A DNA stretch of 64,000 nt from Pseudolysinimonas_A sp039912695 (GTDB lineage Bacteria; Actinomycetota; Actinomycetes; Actinomycetales; Microbacteriaceae): contig NZ_JBDSPJ010000022.1 in NCBI RefSeq assembly GCF_039912695.1, forward strand, positions 346,228 through 410,227. The letters are read 5' to 3'. The translations under genes and the position numbers were made by a program. Positions 25,667 through 34,565 of the stretch are shown piece after piece; the first letter of the stretch is position 1, and the number at the start of each line of letters is the position of its first letter. The notes beneath the pieces are model-generated. The model saw only the letters and a program-made list of their open reading frames with translations, was not told the DNA's origin and searched no databases.

Positions 25667-25683
25667 TATGATGATTTCATCAT
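25667..25683 (+). promoter_or_regulatory. ArsR operator overlapping promoter and start codon
   Basis: ATGATGA (25668-25674) and TCATCAT (25677-25683) form a perfect 7-bp palindrome with a TT centre. It overlaps a near-consensus -10 (TATGAT, 25667-25672) and the first two bases of the ArsR start codon. No ribosome binding site exists, so transcription probably begins at or next to the ATG. Confidence 0.6.
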
Positions 25684-26044
25684 GTCACTAACTCGGAGCG
25701 AACGTCCGCTATACGAGGTGAAAGCCGGACTCTTCAAAGGCCTCGCGCACCCCTTGCGCATTCGCCTGCTCGAACTGCTCGCGGACGGCGACGAGCACAG
25801 CGTCGCCGAACTGCAACGCGAGACCGCGCTGGAGGCGTCGCATCTCTCGCAGCACCTGGCGGTTCTGCGACGCCATCGCCTGGTGGCATCCGATCGGCGG
25901 GCCAGCCACGTCTACTACCGCATCGCCGACTCCGACGTCGCCGAGCTACTCGCCGTCGCCCGGCGCCTGCTCAACGCCGTGCTGGTCGCCGAAGCCCGAC
26001 AGTTGGGCGATGTCGCAGCACTGCCGCCGCTCGCTCGCCGATGA
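25682..26044 (+). CDS. ArsR family winged-helix regulator
   Basis: 120 residues from the ATG at 25682-25684. The ArsR fold is evident: KAGLFKGLAHPLRIRLLELL, recognition region SVAELQRETALEASHLSQHL, AVLRRHRLVASDRRASHVYY wing. No Cys-rich metal site (no CxC) is present, so it is not a classical arsenic/cadmium sensor; it may sense redox state or an anion-related signal. The stop overlaps the start of the SulP transporter (ATGA), so the two form one operon. The palindrome over its own start codon suggests autorepression. Confidence 0.88.
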   Translation: MSLTRSERPLYEVKAGLFKGLAHPLRIRLLELLADGDEHSVAELQRETALEASHLSQHLAVLRRHRLVASDRRASHVYYRIADSDVAELLAVARRLLNAVLVAEARQLGDVAALPPLARR

Positions 26045-27693
26045 ATCGGGCAGTCGGGTACCTCCGGCGTCTGCTCCCCGGACCCCGCGACTATGTCGGG
26101 CTTCGTCGATCCTGGCGACGTGACCTGCTTGCCGGGCTGACGGTCGGCATCGTGGCCCTGCCACTGGCGCTGGGATTCGGAATCTCCTCGGGCGCCGGCG
26201 CCGAAGCCGGACTCGTGACCGCGATCGTGGCGGGAGTGGTCGCGGCCGCCTTCGGTGGATCGAATGTGCAGGTCTCGGGACCGACCGGAGCGATGGTTGT
26301 CGTCCTCGCGCCGATCGTTGCGAGCCAGGGCCTGGCCGCCGTCGCGATCGTCAGCATGATGGCCGGGGTGATCGTACTCATCGCCGGCGCGTTGCGCCTG
26401 GGTCGTGCGGTTTCGGTCATCCCGTGGCCGGTGCTCGAAGGCTTCACCCTCGGGATCGCGGTGATCATCTTCCTGCAGCAGGTGCCGGCTCTCGTCGGTC
26501 CGACCGAGCACGGTGCGGTGCACGGCAACGCGATCGTTGCTGCCGTGTCAGCGATCGCGACGGGGGACCTCGGCTACCTGCCGTGGTCGCTGGGCGCGGT
26601 CGCGATCGTCGCAGCGTCGATGCTGCTGCTTCCCCGGCTCCACCCAGCGATCCCCGGGTCTTTGGTCGGCATCGTGCTGGTCACGCTCCTCGCGCTGGTC
26701 GTGCCGAGCCCGCTGTCGATCATCGGCGCGCTCCCGCACCCGCTGCCGATGCCGACCATCCCGGCGTTCGACGCCTCTCTGCTCAGCCAGCTCGCGATGC
26801 CTGCGCTGACGGTCGCCGCGCTCGCGGCCATCGAGTCGCTGCTCTCCGCACGCGTAGCGGCGTCGTTGGCCGACACCGGCCCCTTCGACCCCGACCGGGA
26901 ACTTGTCGGTCAAGGTCTCGCCTCGATCGTCGCCGGCCTATTCGGCGGGATGCCGGCGACCGGAGCGATCGCCCGCACGGCGGTTAACGTTCGCTCCGGC
27001 GCGATGACCCGGGTCGCGGCCGCCGCGCATGCCCTCGTCCTTCTGCTCATCGTGCTGGTCGCCGCGGACCCGGTGGGACGCATCCCCCTCGCCGCCCTCG
27101 CCGGGGTGTTGATGGTCACCGCATTCCGCATGGTTCACCTCGCAACCGCGCGATCGATCCTGACGTCGACCCGGGCGGATGCGGCGGCATTCGTGATCAC
27201 AGCCGTCATCACCGTCTCCGTCGACCTGATCGTGGCCATCGTGATCGGGATGATCGTGGCCGGCATCTTCGCCCTCCGCGCGCTGTCGCGGTCAACCAGC
27301 ATCCATCGCGAACCGATCGAGGGCGATGCGCAGCCCGGCGACGAGCGGATCGCGATCGTTCGCCTTGACGGGTCGCTCTTCTTCGCGGCCGCCGATCGCA
27401 TCCTCGACACCGTCACCGGTCTCGACGGGGTCTCAGTGGTCATCCTGCGGATGTCGCAGATCGAACTCGTCGATGCGACCGGTGCTCACGTGCTCACCGA
27501 GATCGTCCACCGTCTTGAGGCGCGCGGGGTGACGGTGCTGATCAAGGGGGTGCGACCGGGTCACACCCAACTGTTTCGAACTGTCGGTGTGCTGGCGGCA
27601 CTTCGTGACCAGCGCCACCTGTTCGACGAGCTACCCGCCGCCGTTGCTCACGCGCGAAGTCACGTCGCCCGCGAGCAGGCGCTGGGTGGCTAG
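26041..27693 (+). CDS. SulP family inorganic anion transporter with STAS domain
   Basis: 550 residues. An N-terminal membrane domain of about 10-14 helices contains the SulP start RRDLLAGLTVGIVALPLALG and QVSGPTGAMVVVLAPIV. The C-terminal STAS domain (about 430-540) shows IAIVRLDGSLFFAAADRI and VDATGAHVLTEIV. Members carry sulfate, bicarbonate or dicarboxylates; the ion cannot be told here. No carbonic anhydrase domain is fused. It is coupled to the ArsR regulator upstream. Its TAG overlaps the convergent glpX stop within a shared CTAG. Confidence 0.92.
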   Translation: MNRAVGYLRRLLPGPRDYVGLRRSWRRDLLAGLTVGIVALPLALGFGISSGAGAEAGLVTAIVAGVVAAAFGGSNVQVSGPTGAMVVVLAPIVASQGLAAVAIVSMMAGVIVLIAGALRLGRAVSVIPWPVLEGFTLGIAVIIFLQQVPALVGPTEHGAVHGNAIVAAVSAIATGDLGYLPWSLGAVAIVAASMLLLPRLHPAIPGSLVGIVLVTLLALVVPSPLSIIGALPHPLPMPTIPAFDASLLSQLAMPALTVAALAAIESLLSARVAASLADTGPFDPDRELVGQGLASIVAGLFGGMPATGAIARTAVNVRSGAMTRVAAAAHALVLLLIVLVAADPVGRIPLAALAGVLMVTAFRMVHLATARSILTSTRADAAAFVITAVITVSVDLIVAIVIGMIVAGIFALRALSRSTSIHREPIEGDAQPGDERIAIVRLDGSLFFAAADRILDTVTGLDGVSVVILRMSQIELVDATGAHVLTEIVHRLEARGVTVLIKGVRPGHTQLFRTVGVLAALRDQRHLFDELPAAVAHARSHVAREQALGG

Positions 27694-28685
27694 TCTTCGC
27701 CGAGCCACTTCTCGACGAGGTGATCGGCGATCACCCGGCGGATGGTGCCCGAGCGGGCGCGCAGCACGATGCTCTCGGTGCGCAGGATCGGACCCTTGCG
27801 TTCGACGCCGCGCACCAGACCCCCGTCGGTGACCCCGGTCGCGACGAAGAACGTGTTGTCGCCCGTGACCAAATCGTCGGCTTCGTAGACCTTGTCGAAG
27901 TCGAGGCCGGCTGCAGCGCCCTTCTCGCGCTCGGCATCCGTCTGCGGGTAGAGGGTCGTCTGGATGAACCCGCCCAGCGCCTTGATCGCGCACGCGGTGG
28001 CGACACCCTCGGGACTCCCCCCGATGCCGACGCACATGTCGAGTCGACTGTCGTAACGGGCGGCGTTGATTCCGCCCGCGACATCGCCGTCGAGCAGCAG
28101 CCGCGTACCTGCGCCCGCGGCGCGGATTTCGTTGATGAGCTGTTGGTGCCGCGGGCGATCGAGCACCCCGATGAGCATTTCGTCGAGCGACTTCTTCTTA
28201 GCCGCAGCGAGCGCCCGGATGTTCTCTCCGATCGGCTGCCGAATGTCGAGCACCCCGATGCCTTCGGCCCCCGCGACGAGTTTGTTCATGTAGAACACGC
28301 TCGACGCATCCAGCATCGCGCCCCGGTCGGCGGCGGCGATCATCGAGATCGCGTTGCTGCGTCCGGCCGCGGTGAGCGAGGTGCCGTCGATCGGGTCGAC
28401 CGCGATGTCGCACTCCGGTCCTCGGCCGTTGCCGACCACTTCGCCGTTGAACAGCATCGGCGCCTGGTCTTTCTCGCCCTCACCGATGACGACAGTGCCG
28501 GCGAAGTTGACGGTGCCCAGAAACTTGCGCATCGCATCCACCGCAGCTCCATCGGCCGCGTTCTTGTCGCCGTGCCCGATGAAGGGGAACGCGCGGATGG
28601 CGGCAGCCTCGGTGGCCCGCACCAACTCCATCCCGAGGTTGCGGTCGGGGTGGAGGAACAGGGTTGCGGTTTCGGCATCCGCCAT
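27690..28685 (-). CDS. glpX: Class II fructose-1,6-bisphosphatase
   Basis: 331 residues from the ATG at 28683-28685 with GAGGATG about 8 nt upstream; the open frame extends further but without homology. GlpX-type motifs: the metal-binding region IGEGEKDQAPML, DIAVDPIDGTSL near 95-105, and GIGGSPEGVATACAIKALGG. It performs the gluconeogenic step opposing phosphofructokinase. It is divergent from fba, which makes or uses the same substrate, across a symmetric promoter palindrome at 28754-28776; co-regulation is likely. Confidence 0.96.
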   Translation of the reverse strand: MADAETATLFLHPDRNLGMELVRATEAAAIRAFPFIGHGDKNAADGAAVDAMRKFLGTVNFAGTVVIGEGEKDQAPMLFNGEVVGNGRGPECDIAVDPIDGTSLTAAGRSNAISMIAAADRGAMLDASSVFYMNKLVAGAEGIGVLDIRQPIGENIRALAAAKKKSLDEMLIGVLDRPRHQQLINEIRAAGAGTRLLLDGDVAGGINAARYDSRLDMCVGIGGSPEGVATACAIKALGGFIQTTLYPQTDAEREKGAAAGLDFDKVYEADDLVTGDNTFFVATGVTDGGLVRGVERKGPILRTESIVLRARSGTIRRVIADHLVEKWLGED

Positions 28686-28753
28686 GGGGGCATCCTCGTC
28701 GTCGTGAAATACGGTCAGGACGCGCACCTCGGTGGCGGGGAGGGCGCCCGACC

Positions 28754-28776
28754 AGCCTACCGAGCCTCGGTAGGCT
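28754..28776. promoter_or_regulatory. 23-bp palindrome containing the fba -10, between glpX and fba
   Basis: AGCCTACCGAG (28754-28764), a single C, and CTCGGTAGGCT (28766-28776) form a perfect 11-bp inverted repeat. The right arm ends in TAGGCT, exactly six bases before the fba ATG, so it doubles as a leaderless -10. The left arm presents the same TAGGCT to the minus strand, about 69 nt upstream of the glpX ATG. A symmetrical operator/promoter for both genes is the simplest reading. No regulator gene is adjacent. Confidence 0.65.
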
Positions 28777-28782
28777 CGACCC

Positions 28783-29829
<1,047 letters not shown>

Positions 29830-29851
29830 CGAGCAGCCCGCCGCGCCTTTC

Positions 29852-29878
29852 CTACCGGGTTGATCACAACCCCGGTAG
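29852..29878. terminator. Stem-loop between convergent fba and the 29880 gene
   Basis: CTACCGGGTTG (29852-29862) pairs with 29867-29878 (CAA-C-CCCGGTAG) with one bulged C and a 4-nt loop. It abuts the stop of the minus-strand gene and lies 23 nt after fba, so it can terminate from both sides. A second, related motif (ACTCCGGTTGATC) follows at 29885. Confidence 0.6.
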
Positions 29879-29879
29879 A

Positions 29880-31040
29880 TCACAACTCCGGTTGATCGGC
29901 CGCCGGCAGGTTGAAGGTCAGCCGCAGAAACTTGTCGTCGCTCCAGGCGAGGTCGTCGACGCTCCCCCGAAGGGCGAGGTAGTAAGGCGCGAGGTGCATG
30001 ACGCGCCGACCTTCCGGGAGTTCGATGTCGAGTTTGACACCGACAGCCGTGGAGCCGTCCGGTTGGGCACGCAGTTCCACCAGCAGCGAACCGGCATCCG
30101 TTCCTGGCGTGCGAAGGATGGCGCGCAGAAACGCGCGCAGTGCCGTGCGTTGGGAGGAACGCATCCGACCCGCTTGGCGATCGGGGTCAACGACCACGAT
30201 CCGGTCGCGCGCCACCGCGTCGAGCCAGCTGAGGTTGGACTGAGCGACCAGATCATCGCGCAGCTGCCGCGCGAATTGCCCGGCGAGGTCGCGGTCGGCG
30301 GGTGTGACAACGCCGCTTTGTGCGAGACCTTCGATGAAAGTTCCCGCACGAGAAATGAGTCCCTCGAGTCGCCGCCGCTCCAACTCCTCACCTCGGGAGC
30401 TGTGGGTCAGGTCAAGCGACAACAGGCTCTGCGTGCGCTTCTCGAGGAGTGGCAGGGTTCGGCCCACAACCGCGGCCGCGAATGCCGCCGTCGCGACGAT
30501 CCCGCTGATGAGCGCGGCGGCGATGATGACCGCGGTGCTGACCGGCCCCCATACCGAGGCTTCGGCGCGCACCTGAAGGTACGCGAACGGCACCGCAACC
30601 ACGACGACCGTGCCCCCGATCGCCAGGAGCGTGCGAACGGGAAGGTACGGCCCCAGGCTCGCGAGCACGAGCGCGAGCCCGAAGGGAGCCCACCACAGTT
30701 CGATCGCCACAGGGACGGTCGAGTACCCGACGGCCGAGAACCCGAACCCGATCGTGCCCACCGCGACGGCCGCAATCGCCCCGCGCCAACCCAGTCGGGC
30801 GCGCATGGGACGGGTGAAGAAGTGGATCAGAACACACGCACCGGTACAGAGGAGGACACCGATCACCTGAAGCAGCAGGTTGGGACCCGTCGTCCCGTTG
30901 ATCACGACGAACGTTCCGCCGTACAGCAGGGTGAGAGCGCCGAAGGCGAGCGGCACCCATTGCCCGGTAAACCAGCTCAGGGGGTGGGCCTGCTGAGCGG
31001 AGAGGCGCCAGATGCGCCGATCGAACCTGAGCGACGTCAC
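29880..31040 (-). CDS. Membrane protein resembling a degenerate sensor kinase
   Basis: 386 residues. The N-terminal half has about six membrane helices (roughly 28-190). The C-terminal half is soluble, beginning with a helical segment (LEKRTQSLLSLDLTHSSRGEEL) where a dimerisation helix would sit, then an alpha/beta region of about 150 residues. I see no H-box with phospho-acceptor His followed by a DxGxG ATP lid, so it looks like a kinase-shaped protein without catalysis. Its GTG/ATG overlaps the stop of the true kinase-like gene at 31037-31040. Role unknown; a partner or inhibitor of that protein is plausible. Confidence 0.6.
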   Translation of the reverse strand: MTSLRFDRRIWRLSAQQAHPLSWFTGQWVPLAFGALTLLYGGTFVVINGTTGPNLLLQVIGVLLCTGACVLIHFFTRPMRARLGWRGAIAAVAVGTIGFGFSAVGYSTVPVAIELWWAPFGLALVLASLGPYLPVRTLLAIGGTVVVVAVPFAYLQVRAEASVWGPVSTAVIIAAALISGIVATAAFAAAVVGRTLPLLEKRTQSLLSLDLTHSSRGEELERRRLEGLISRAGTFIEGLAQSGVVTPADRDLAGQFARQLRDDLVAQSNLSWLDAVARDRIVVVDPDRQAGRMRSSQRTALRAFLRAILRTPGTDAGSLLVELRAQPDGSTAVGVKLDIELPEGRRVMHLAPYYLALRGSVDDLAWSDDKFLRLTFNLPAADQPEL

Positions 31041-32239
31041 GCCGGAACCCCCCGAGTCGCCGGAGCAGAGATCACGACGGAGGTTCCCTCACCCGGCGCA
31101 GACCAGATCTTCGCGGTACCGCCGACCGCCGCCATCCTGGCTATCACTGAGGCACGCAGTCCCAGCCGATCGCCCGCGACAGAACCCAGGTCGAAGCCGG
31201 AGCCAGGATCGGTCACCATCACCGTCACCGACCCCGCCTCGGCGATCACCTCGAGCTCGGCCGTCGTGGCACCGGAGTGGCGCACGACATTCTCCAGACT
31301 GGCCCGCACCGCCGCGAGAAGGGCCTCGGTCACCTCGGCCGTCACCTGGAATCGCGCCGACGGCGCGCTGGTCAGATGCATGCTGAGCCCGCGCCATTGG
31401 AACTCGGTCGCGATCCGGGCGAGCTCGTGGCGCAACTCGCGGTCGCCATCCCCGGGGGTTGGGGTGCGCGCCGTCGCCGTGATCCAGTCGGCCCCGCGCA
31501 CGGTCTCCAGGTCGGCGAGCAGGCGTTGGCGAGCGACGTCGTCCAGCCGCTCGGGAGCATTCATCACGACAGCCAGATCGTTGAGCAACGTGTCGTGAAC
31601 GACGGCAGTTGTGAGCCGAGCGAGGTCTTCACCGTGCGCGATCGAGAGAGTCTCGGCTTCGAGGTCGTCGAAGTTGGGCACGCTCTTGCGGATGCGCCCC
31701 TGGATCGCGGCCACCGTCAGGTACACGATTGTCGACACCCCGAGCACGATGATCGGCCCGAAGCCGGGGGCATACGGAAGCCCGACGATGGCAAACGAAA
31801 CGAGACCCACCACCAGCGACACCGCGAAGCCGACCAACGTCCACGCGATGCCGATCAGGGGGCGGGATGCCGGAATCCCGACCATCACCAGCACCAACGA
31901 GGGGCGGTTCACGAGGTACGGGCTGGCCGCGATGAGCCCCGGGTCTGAGGTCAGAAGCAACACTTCGTAGCCCATGCCCGCAAGCCCCGCGCCCGCGAGA
32001 AAGAGCAGCACCACCCATCGCCGCGGTCGAACGGCGACCGCCGCGACACCGCCAAGCACGACTCCGAGCAGGAGCAGCGCGAGGGGCAGATCGGAAGCGC
32101 GCTCGCGGATGATCAGCGTCTCGACCAGCACCGGAACGGTGAGCAGCACAATGACGGCAGCGACCGCCCAGCCGGTGACCGACATCGCCCCGGTGATAAC
32201 GGCCGAGGCCGTCTCGCGGGGCAGGATGCCGACGCGCAT
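31037..32239 (-). CDS. Sensor histidine kinase of the DesK/LiaS-like type
   Basis: 400 residues from the ATG at 32237-32239, 2 nt after the stop of the upstream gene; the longer frame would run through that gene. About six helices (residues 15-185) are followed by a HisKA_3-like H-box TTAVVHDTLLNDL, then an ATPase domain with N-box SLENVVRHSGATTAEL, G1 VTDPGSGFDL and G2 APGEGTSVVIS. A cognate response regulator is not in the operon or nearby, which is unusual. It is co-transcribed with ispH and a small membrane protein. Confidence 0.8.
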   Translation of the reverse strand: MRVGILPRETASAVITGAMSVTGWAVAAVIVLLTVPVLVETLIIRERASDLPLALLLLGVVLGGVAAVAVRPRRWVVLLFLAGAGLAGMGYEVLLLTSDPGLIAASPYLVNRPSLVLVMVGIPASRPLIGIAWTLVGFAVSLVVGLVSFAIVGLPYAPGFGPIIVLGVSTIVYLTVAAIQGRIRKSVPNFDDLEAETLSIAHGEDLARLTTAVVHDTLLNDLAVVMNAPERLDDVARQRLLADLETVRGADWITATARTPTPGDGDRELRHELARIATEFQWRGLSMHLTSAPSARFQVTAEVTEALLAAVRASLENVVRHSGATTAELEVIAEAGSVTVMVTDPGSGFDLGSVAGDRLGLRASVIARMAAVGGTAKIWSAPGEGTSVVISAPATRGVPA

Positions 32240-32241
32240 CC

Positions 32242-32796
32242 TCAGCCGACCGTGGAGAAAGCGCCGGGAGTCTGCGCCAACACGACGGCGAGCGTCGCGA
32301 CGGTGGCGACGAGCATCAGAGCCGCGGCCGTGAGCGGCACCCAAAACGTGATCCGCGAGCGACGGAGCCGAGCGAAGGAAATCACCACCGCCGCGACCAT
32401 CAGGACAACGCCGATCGCGAGCAGCCAATACCCGCCAACGCGGGCCGCCTCCCCGAAATCGATCTTCTCGAGCGGAGTGTGAGCGGTCGATACTTCGAGA
32501 AGGTTGTCAAACGCGAGGTAGTACGGAGCCGTCTGGACGACGTTGACGGCCCCGAACACGAGCAAGGCGATCGTGATCATCGGATCGAATCGGCGGGCTC
32601 GCAACACCGGCACGACGGGCACGTCGCGAGAGACCGGCGGACGTGCGTTCGTTGGGGGTGCGTTCGGCGGAGCTGGCGTGACGACGAGCTGTGCGTCGAG
32701 CGGGGTGCCGCGCAGAGCGGCGACCTCCTCCGGCGTGGCGTATTCGCCGTACTGGGGGGCGGGTCGGGACGCGGGACGCAGCGATTCCTCGCTCAT
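32242..32796 (-). CDS. Small membrane protein, DUF6264-like
   Basis: 184 residues. A Pro-rich cytoplasmic N-terminus begins with APQYGEYATPEEVAALRG, a segment I associate with DUF6264 proteins of Microbacteriaceae, then three helices (about 73-95, 123-145, 150-175). It overlaps the ispH stop (ATGA at 32793-32796) and is followed after 2 nt by the kinase gene, so it lies in the middle of a four-gene operon. The family name is from memory of the motif and less certain than the existence of the gene. Confidence 0.75.
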   Translation of the reverse strand: MSEESLRPASRPAPQYGEYATPEEVAALRGTPLDAQLVVTPAPPNAPPTNARPPVSRDVPVVPVLRARRFDPMITIALLVFGAVNVVQTAPYYLAFDNLLEVSTAHTPLEKIDFGEAARVGGYWLLAIGVVLMVAAVVISFARLRRSRITFWVPLTAAALMLVATVATLAVVLAQTPGAFSTVG

Positions 32797-33863
32797 GTGC
32801 GAGTTCGCCCGCCGAGCGCGCGGCTATCGGTCTGACCCGATGCGTCGCGGCGCAGTTCCTTGGGAAGCGAGAACATCAAGTCTTCTTCCGCGGTCTTCAC
32901 CTCTTCGATGTCGCGGTAGCCGGCATCCGCCAGATCGTCGAGAACCTCGCGCACGAGTACCTCGGGCACCGAGGCGCCGCTCGTCACGCCAACGGTCTGA
33001 ACGCCGTCGAGCCAGGACTGCTGGATCTCGCTCGCGTAGTCGACGCGGTGCGCGGCCTTGGCGCCGTGCTCAAGGGCGACCTCCACGAGACGCACGCTGT
33101 TGCTCGAGTTCGCCGACCCGACGACGATCACCAGGTCAGCCTGCGGAGCGACCTTCTTGATCGCGACCTGGCGGTTCTGGGTGGCGTAGCAAATATCGTC
33201 GCTCGGCGGGTCTTGAAGATTCGGGAAGCGCTCCCGCAACCGGCGCACGGTTTCCATCGTCTCGTCAACGCTGAGCGTGGTCTGCGAGATCCAGACCAAG
33301 TTGTCGGGATCACGCACCTCAAGCCCGGCAACATCGTCGGGCGAGGTGACGAGCGTCGTGCGCTCCGGCGCGTGACCCATCGTGCCCTCAACCTCTTCGT
33401 GGCCGACGTGGCCGATGAGCAGGATGTCGAGGTCTTGTTTCGCGAATCGGGTCGCCTCGCGGTGCACCTTGGTTACCAGCGGACAGGTCGCGTCGATGGC
33501 CTGAAGCCCGCGGGCCGCTGCGGCTGACACGACCGCCGGTGAGACTCCATGAGCGCTGAACACCACGTGGGCGCCCTCGGGAACTTCCGCGACATCGTCA
33601 ACAAAGATCGCCCCGCCGCGCTCGAGCTCGCTCACCACGTGCACGTTGTGCACGATCTGTTTGCGCACATACACGGGAGCGCCGTAGTTCTCGAGAGCCT
33701 TCTCGACCGCGATCACGGCGCGATCTACCCCGGCGCAATAGCCTCGGGGCGCAGCCAGCAGCACGCGTTTGGCACCCGCGATCGGAAGGTCGCTCAGCCT
33801 TCCGCGGACCGCGGGGGCGCGGGGCGCGGCCACAACAACTGCGCCGTTCGTGATGCTGGACAC
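32793..33863 (-). CDS. ispH: 4-hydroxy-3-methylbut-2-enyl diphosphate reductase
   Basis: 356 residues. The last enzyme of the MEP isoprenoid pathway, an iron-sulfur protein. The three cluster cysteines are visible in AAPRGYCAGVDRAV, AIDATCPLVTKVH and DDICYATQNRQ; the substrate-binding FSAHGVSP and GSANSSNS segments are also present. About 30 extra residues precede the first motif. TAGACT at 33875-33870 stands six bases before the GTG start, so the mRNA is probably leaderless. It leads an operon with a small membrane protein and two sensor-like genes. Confidence 0.97.
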   Translation of the reverse strand: MSSITNGAVVVAAPRAPAVRGRLSDLPIAGAKRVLLAAPRGYCAGVDRAVIAVEKALENYGAPVYVRKQIVHNVHVVSELERGGAIFVDDVAEVPEGAHVVFSAHGVSPAVVSAAAARGLQAIDATCPLVTKVHREATRFAKQDLDILLIGHVGHEEVEGTMGHAPERTTLVTSPDDVAGLEVRDPDNLVWISQTTLSVDETMETVRRLRERFPNLQDPPSDDICYATQNRQVAIKKVAPQADLVIVVGSANSSNSVRLVEVALEHGAKAAHRVDYASEIQQSWLDGVQTVGVTSGASVPEVLVREVLDDLADAGYRDIEEVKTAEEDLMFSLPKELRRDASGQTDSRALGGRTRT

Positions 33864-33869
33864 AGGTTG

Positions 33870-33875
33870 AGTCTA
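33870..33875 (-). promoter_or_regulatory. Leaderless -10 element of the ispH operon
   Basis: TAGACT on the minus strand, six bases before the GTG at 33861-33863. Confidence 0.65.
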
Positions 33876-33909
33876 CGAAGACCGACCGAGTCCGCGCCGC
33901 CCGGGTGCG

Positions 33910-34461
33910 TCAGGCGCCGAAGACAAAGCTCCCGACCAGCGAATCCTGCTGGTCCTGGCTGCCGTTCACGGTCGAGATCGTGAACTGCGCACCGTCGTGG
34001 AAGAACACCACGACGCGAACGACGCCCGACGAAACCGTAACGGTGCCCGAGGCTCCGCGCTCACCGTCGACATCGATGAACTTCTGGTCGGAAAGCGTTC
34101 CCTGGCTCGAGGTGGCGGCACCCTCAAGAGAGGCAGTGAGGAGCGCGTCGTTAACGGTACTGATCAGCCCATCCGGGAATTTAAGCGCGCTCACGGTTTG
34201 TACCCGGTCGCCTCCGGTCCAGCTCGCGATTTTGATGACGAGGTTGTAGCCCCCCACGGACTGCGGAACTGAGCTCTCGACGGCCGTGCCGCCGAAGTCG
34301 ACGCTGTAGCCGAAGTCTGGGGAGGTGTAGGTCACCGTCTGCGCCGCCGGCTGCGACGCCGCGACAACCGGGGATCCGGGGGTCAACGAGCACGAAGAAA
34401 CCCCCAAGACGATGGCGAGCGCCACAACGGGAACGACAACAAATCTGGACATGACATTCAT
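33910..34461 (-). CDS. Putative lipoprotein
   Basis: 183 residues from an ATG with CAGGAGTG upstream. The signal peptide (MSRFVVVPVVALAIVLGVSSC) ends in the lipobox VSSC. The mature domain (about 150 residues) reads as a beta-rich fold with DFGYSVDFGG and VDGERGASGTVTVSSG and no cysteines, similar in style to secreted PsbP/DUF-type lipoproteins of actinobacteria. No family is assigned. The gene is separate from ispH (46-nt gap) and divergent from xseA. Confidence 0.75.
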   Translation of the reverse strand: MNVMSRFVVVPVVALAIVLGVSSCSLTPGSPVVAASQPAAQTVTYTSPDFGYSVDFGGTAVESSVPQSVGGYNLVIKIASWTGGDRVQTVSALKFPDGLISTVNDALLTASLEGAATSSQGTLSDQKFIDVDGERGASGTVTVSSGVVRVVVFFHDGAQFTISTVNGSQDQQDSLVGSFVFGA

Positions 34462-34553
34462 GGGACACTCCTGGCCATTCGATGACCGCCTGATGTAACG
34501 GTCAGGTCAAGTCTGCCAGAACCGTGGACGGTGGCTGCGTCCCCCGCCTCGGC

Positions 34554-34559
34554 TAACCT
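34554..34559 (+). promoter_or_regulatory. Leaderless -10 element of the xseA operon
   Basis: TAACCT, six bases before the GTG of xseA at 34566. Confidence 0.6.
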
Positions 34560-34565
34560 GACCGC

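Noticed and set aside
29892..31598. 568-codon plus-strand open frame opposite two membrane-protein genes
   Set aside because: It is Arg/Asp/Pro-rich with no hydrophobic or conserved segments, spans two real genes on the other strand, and follows from GC-rich third positions.
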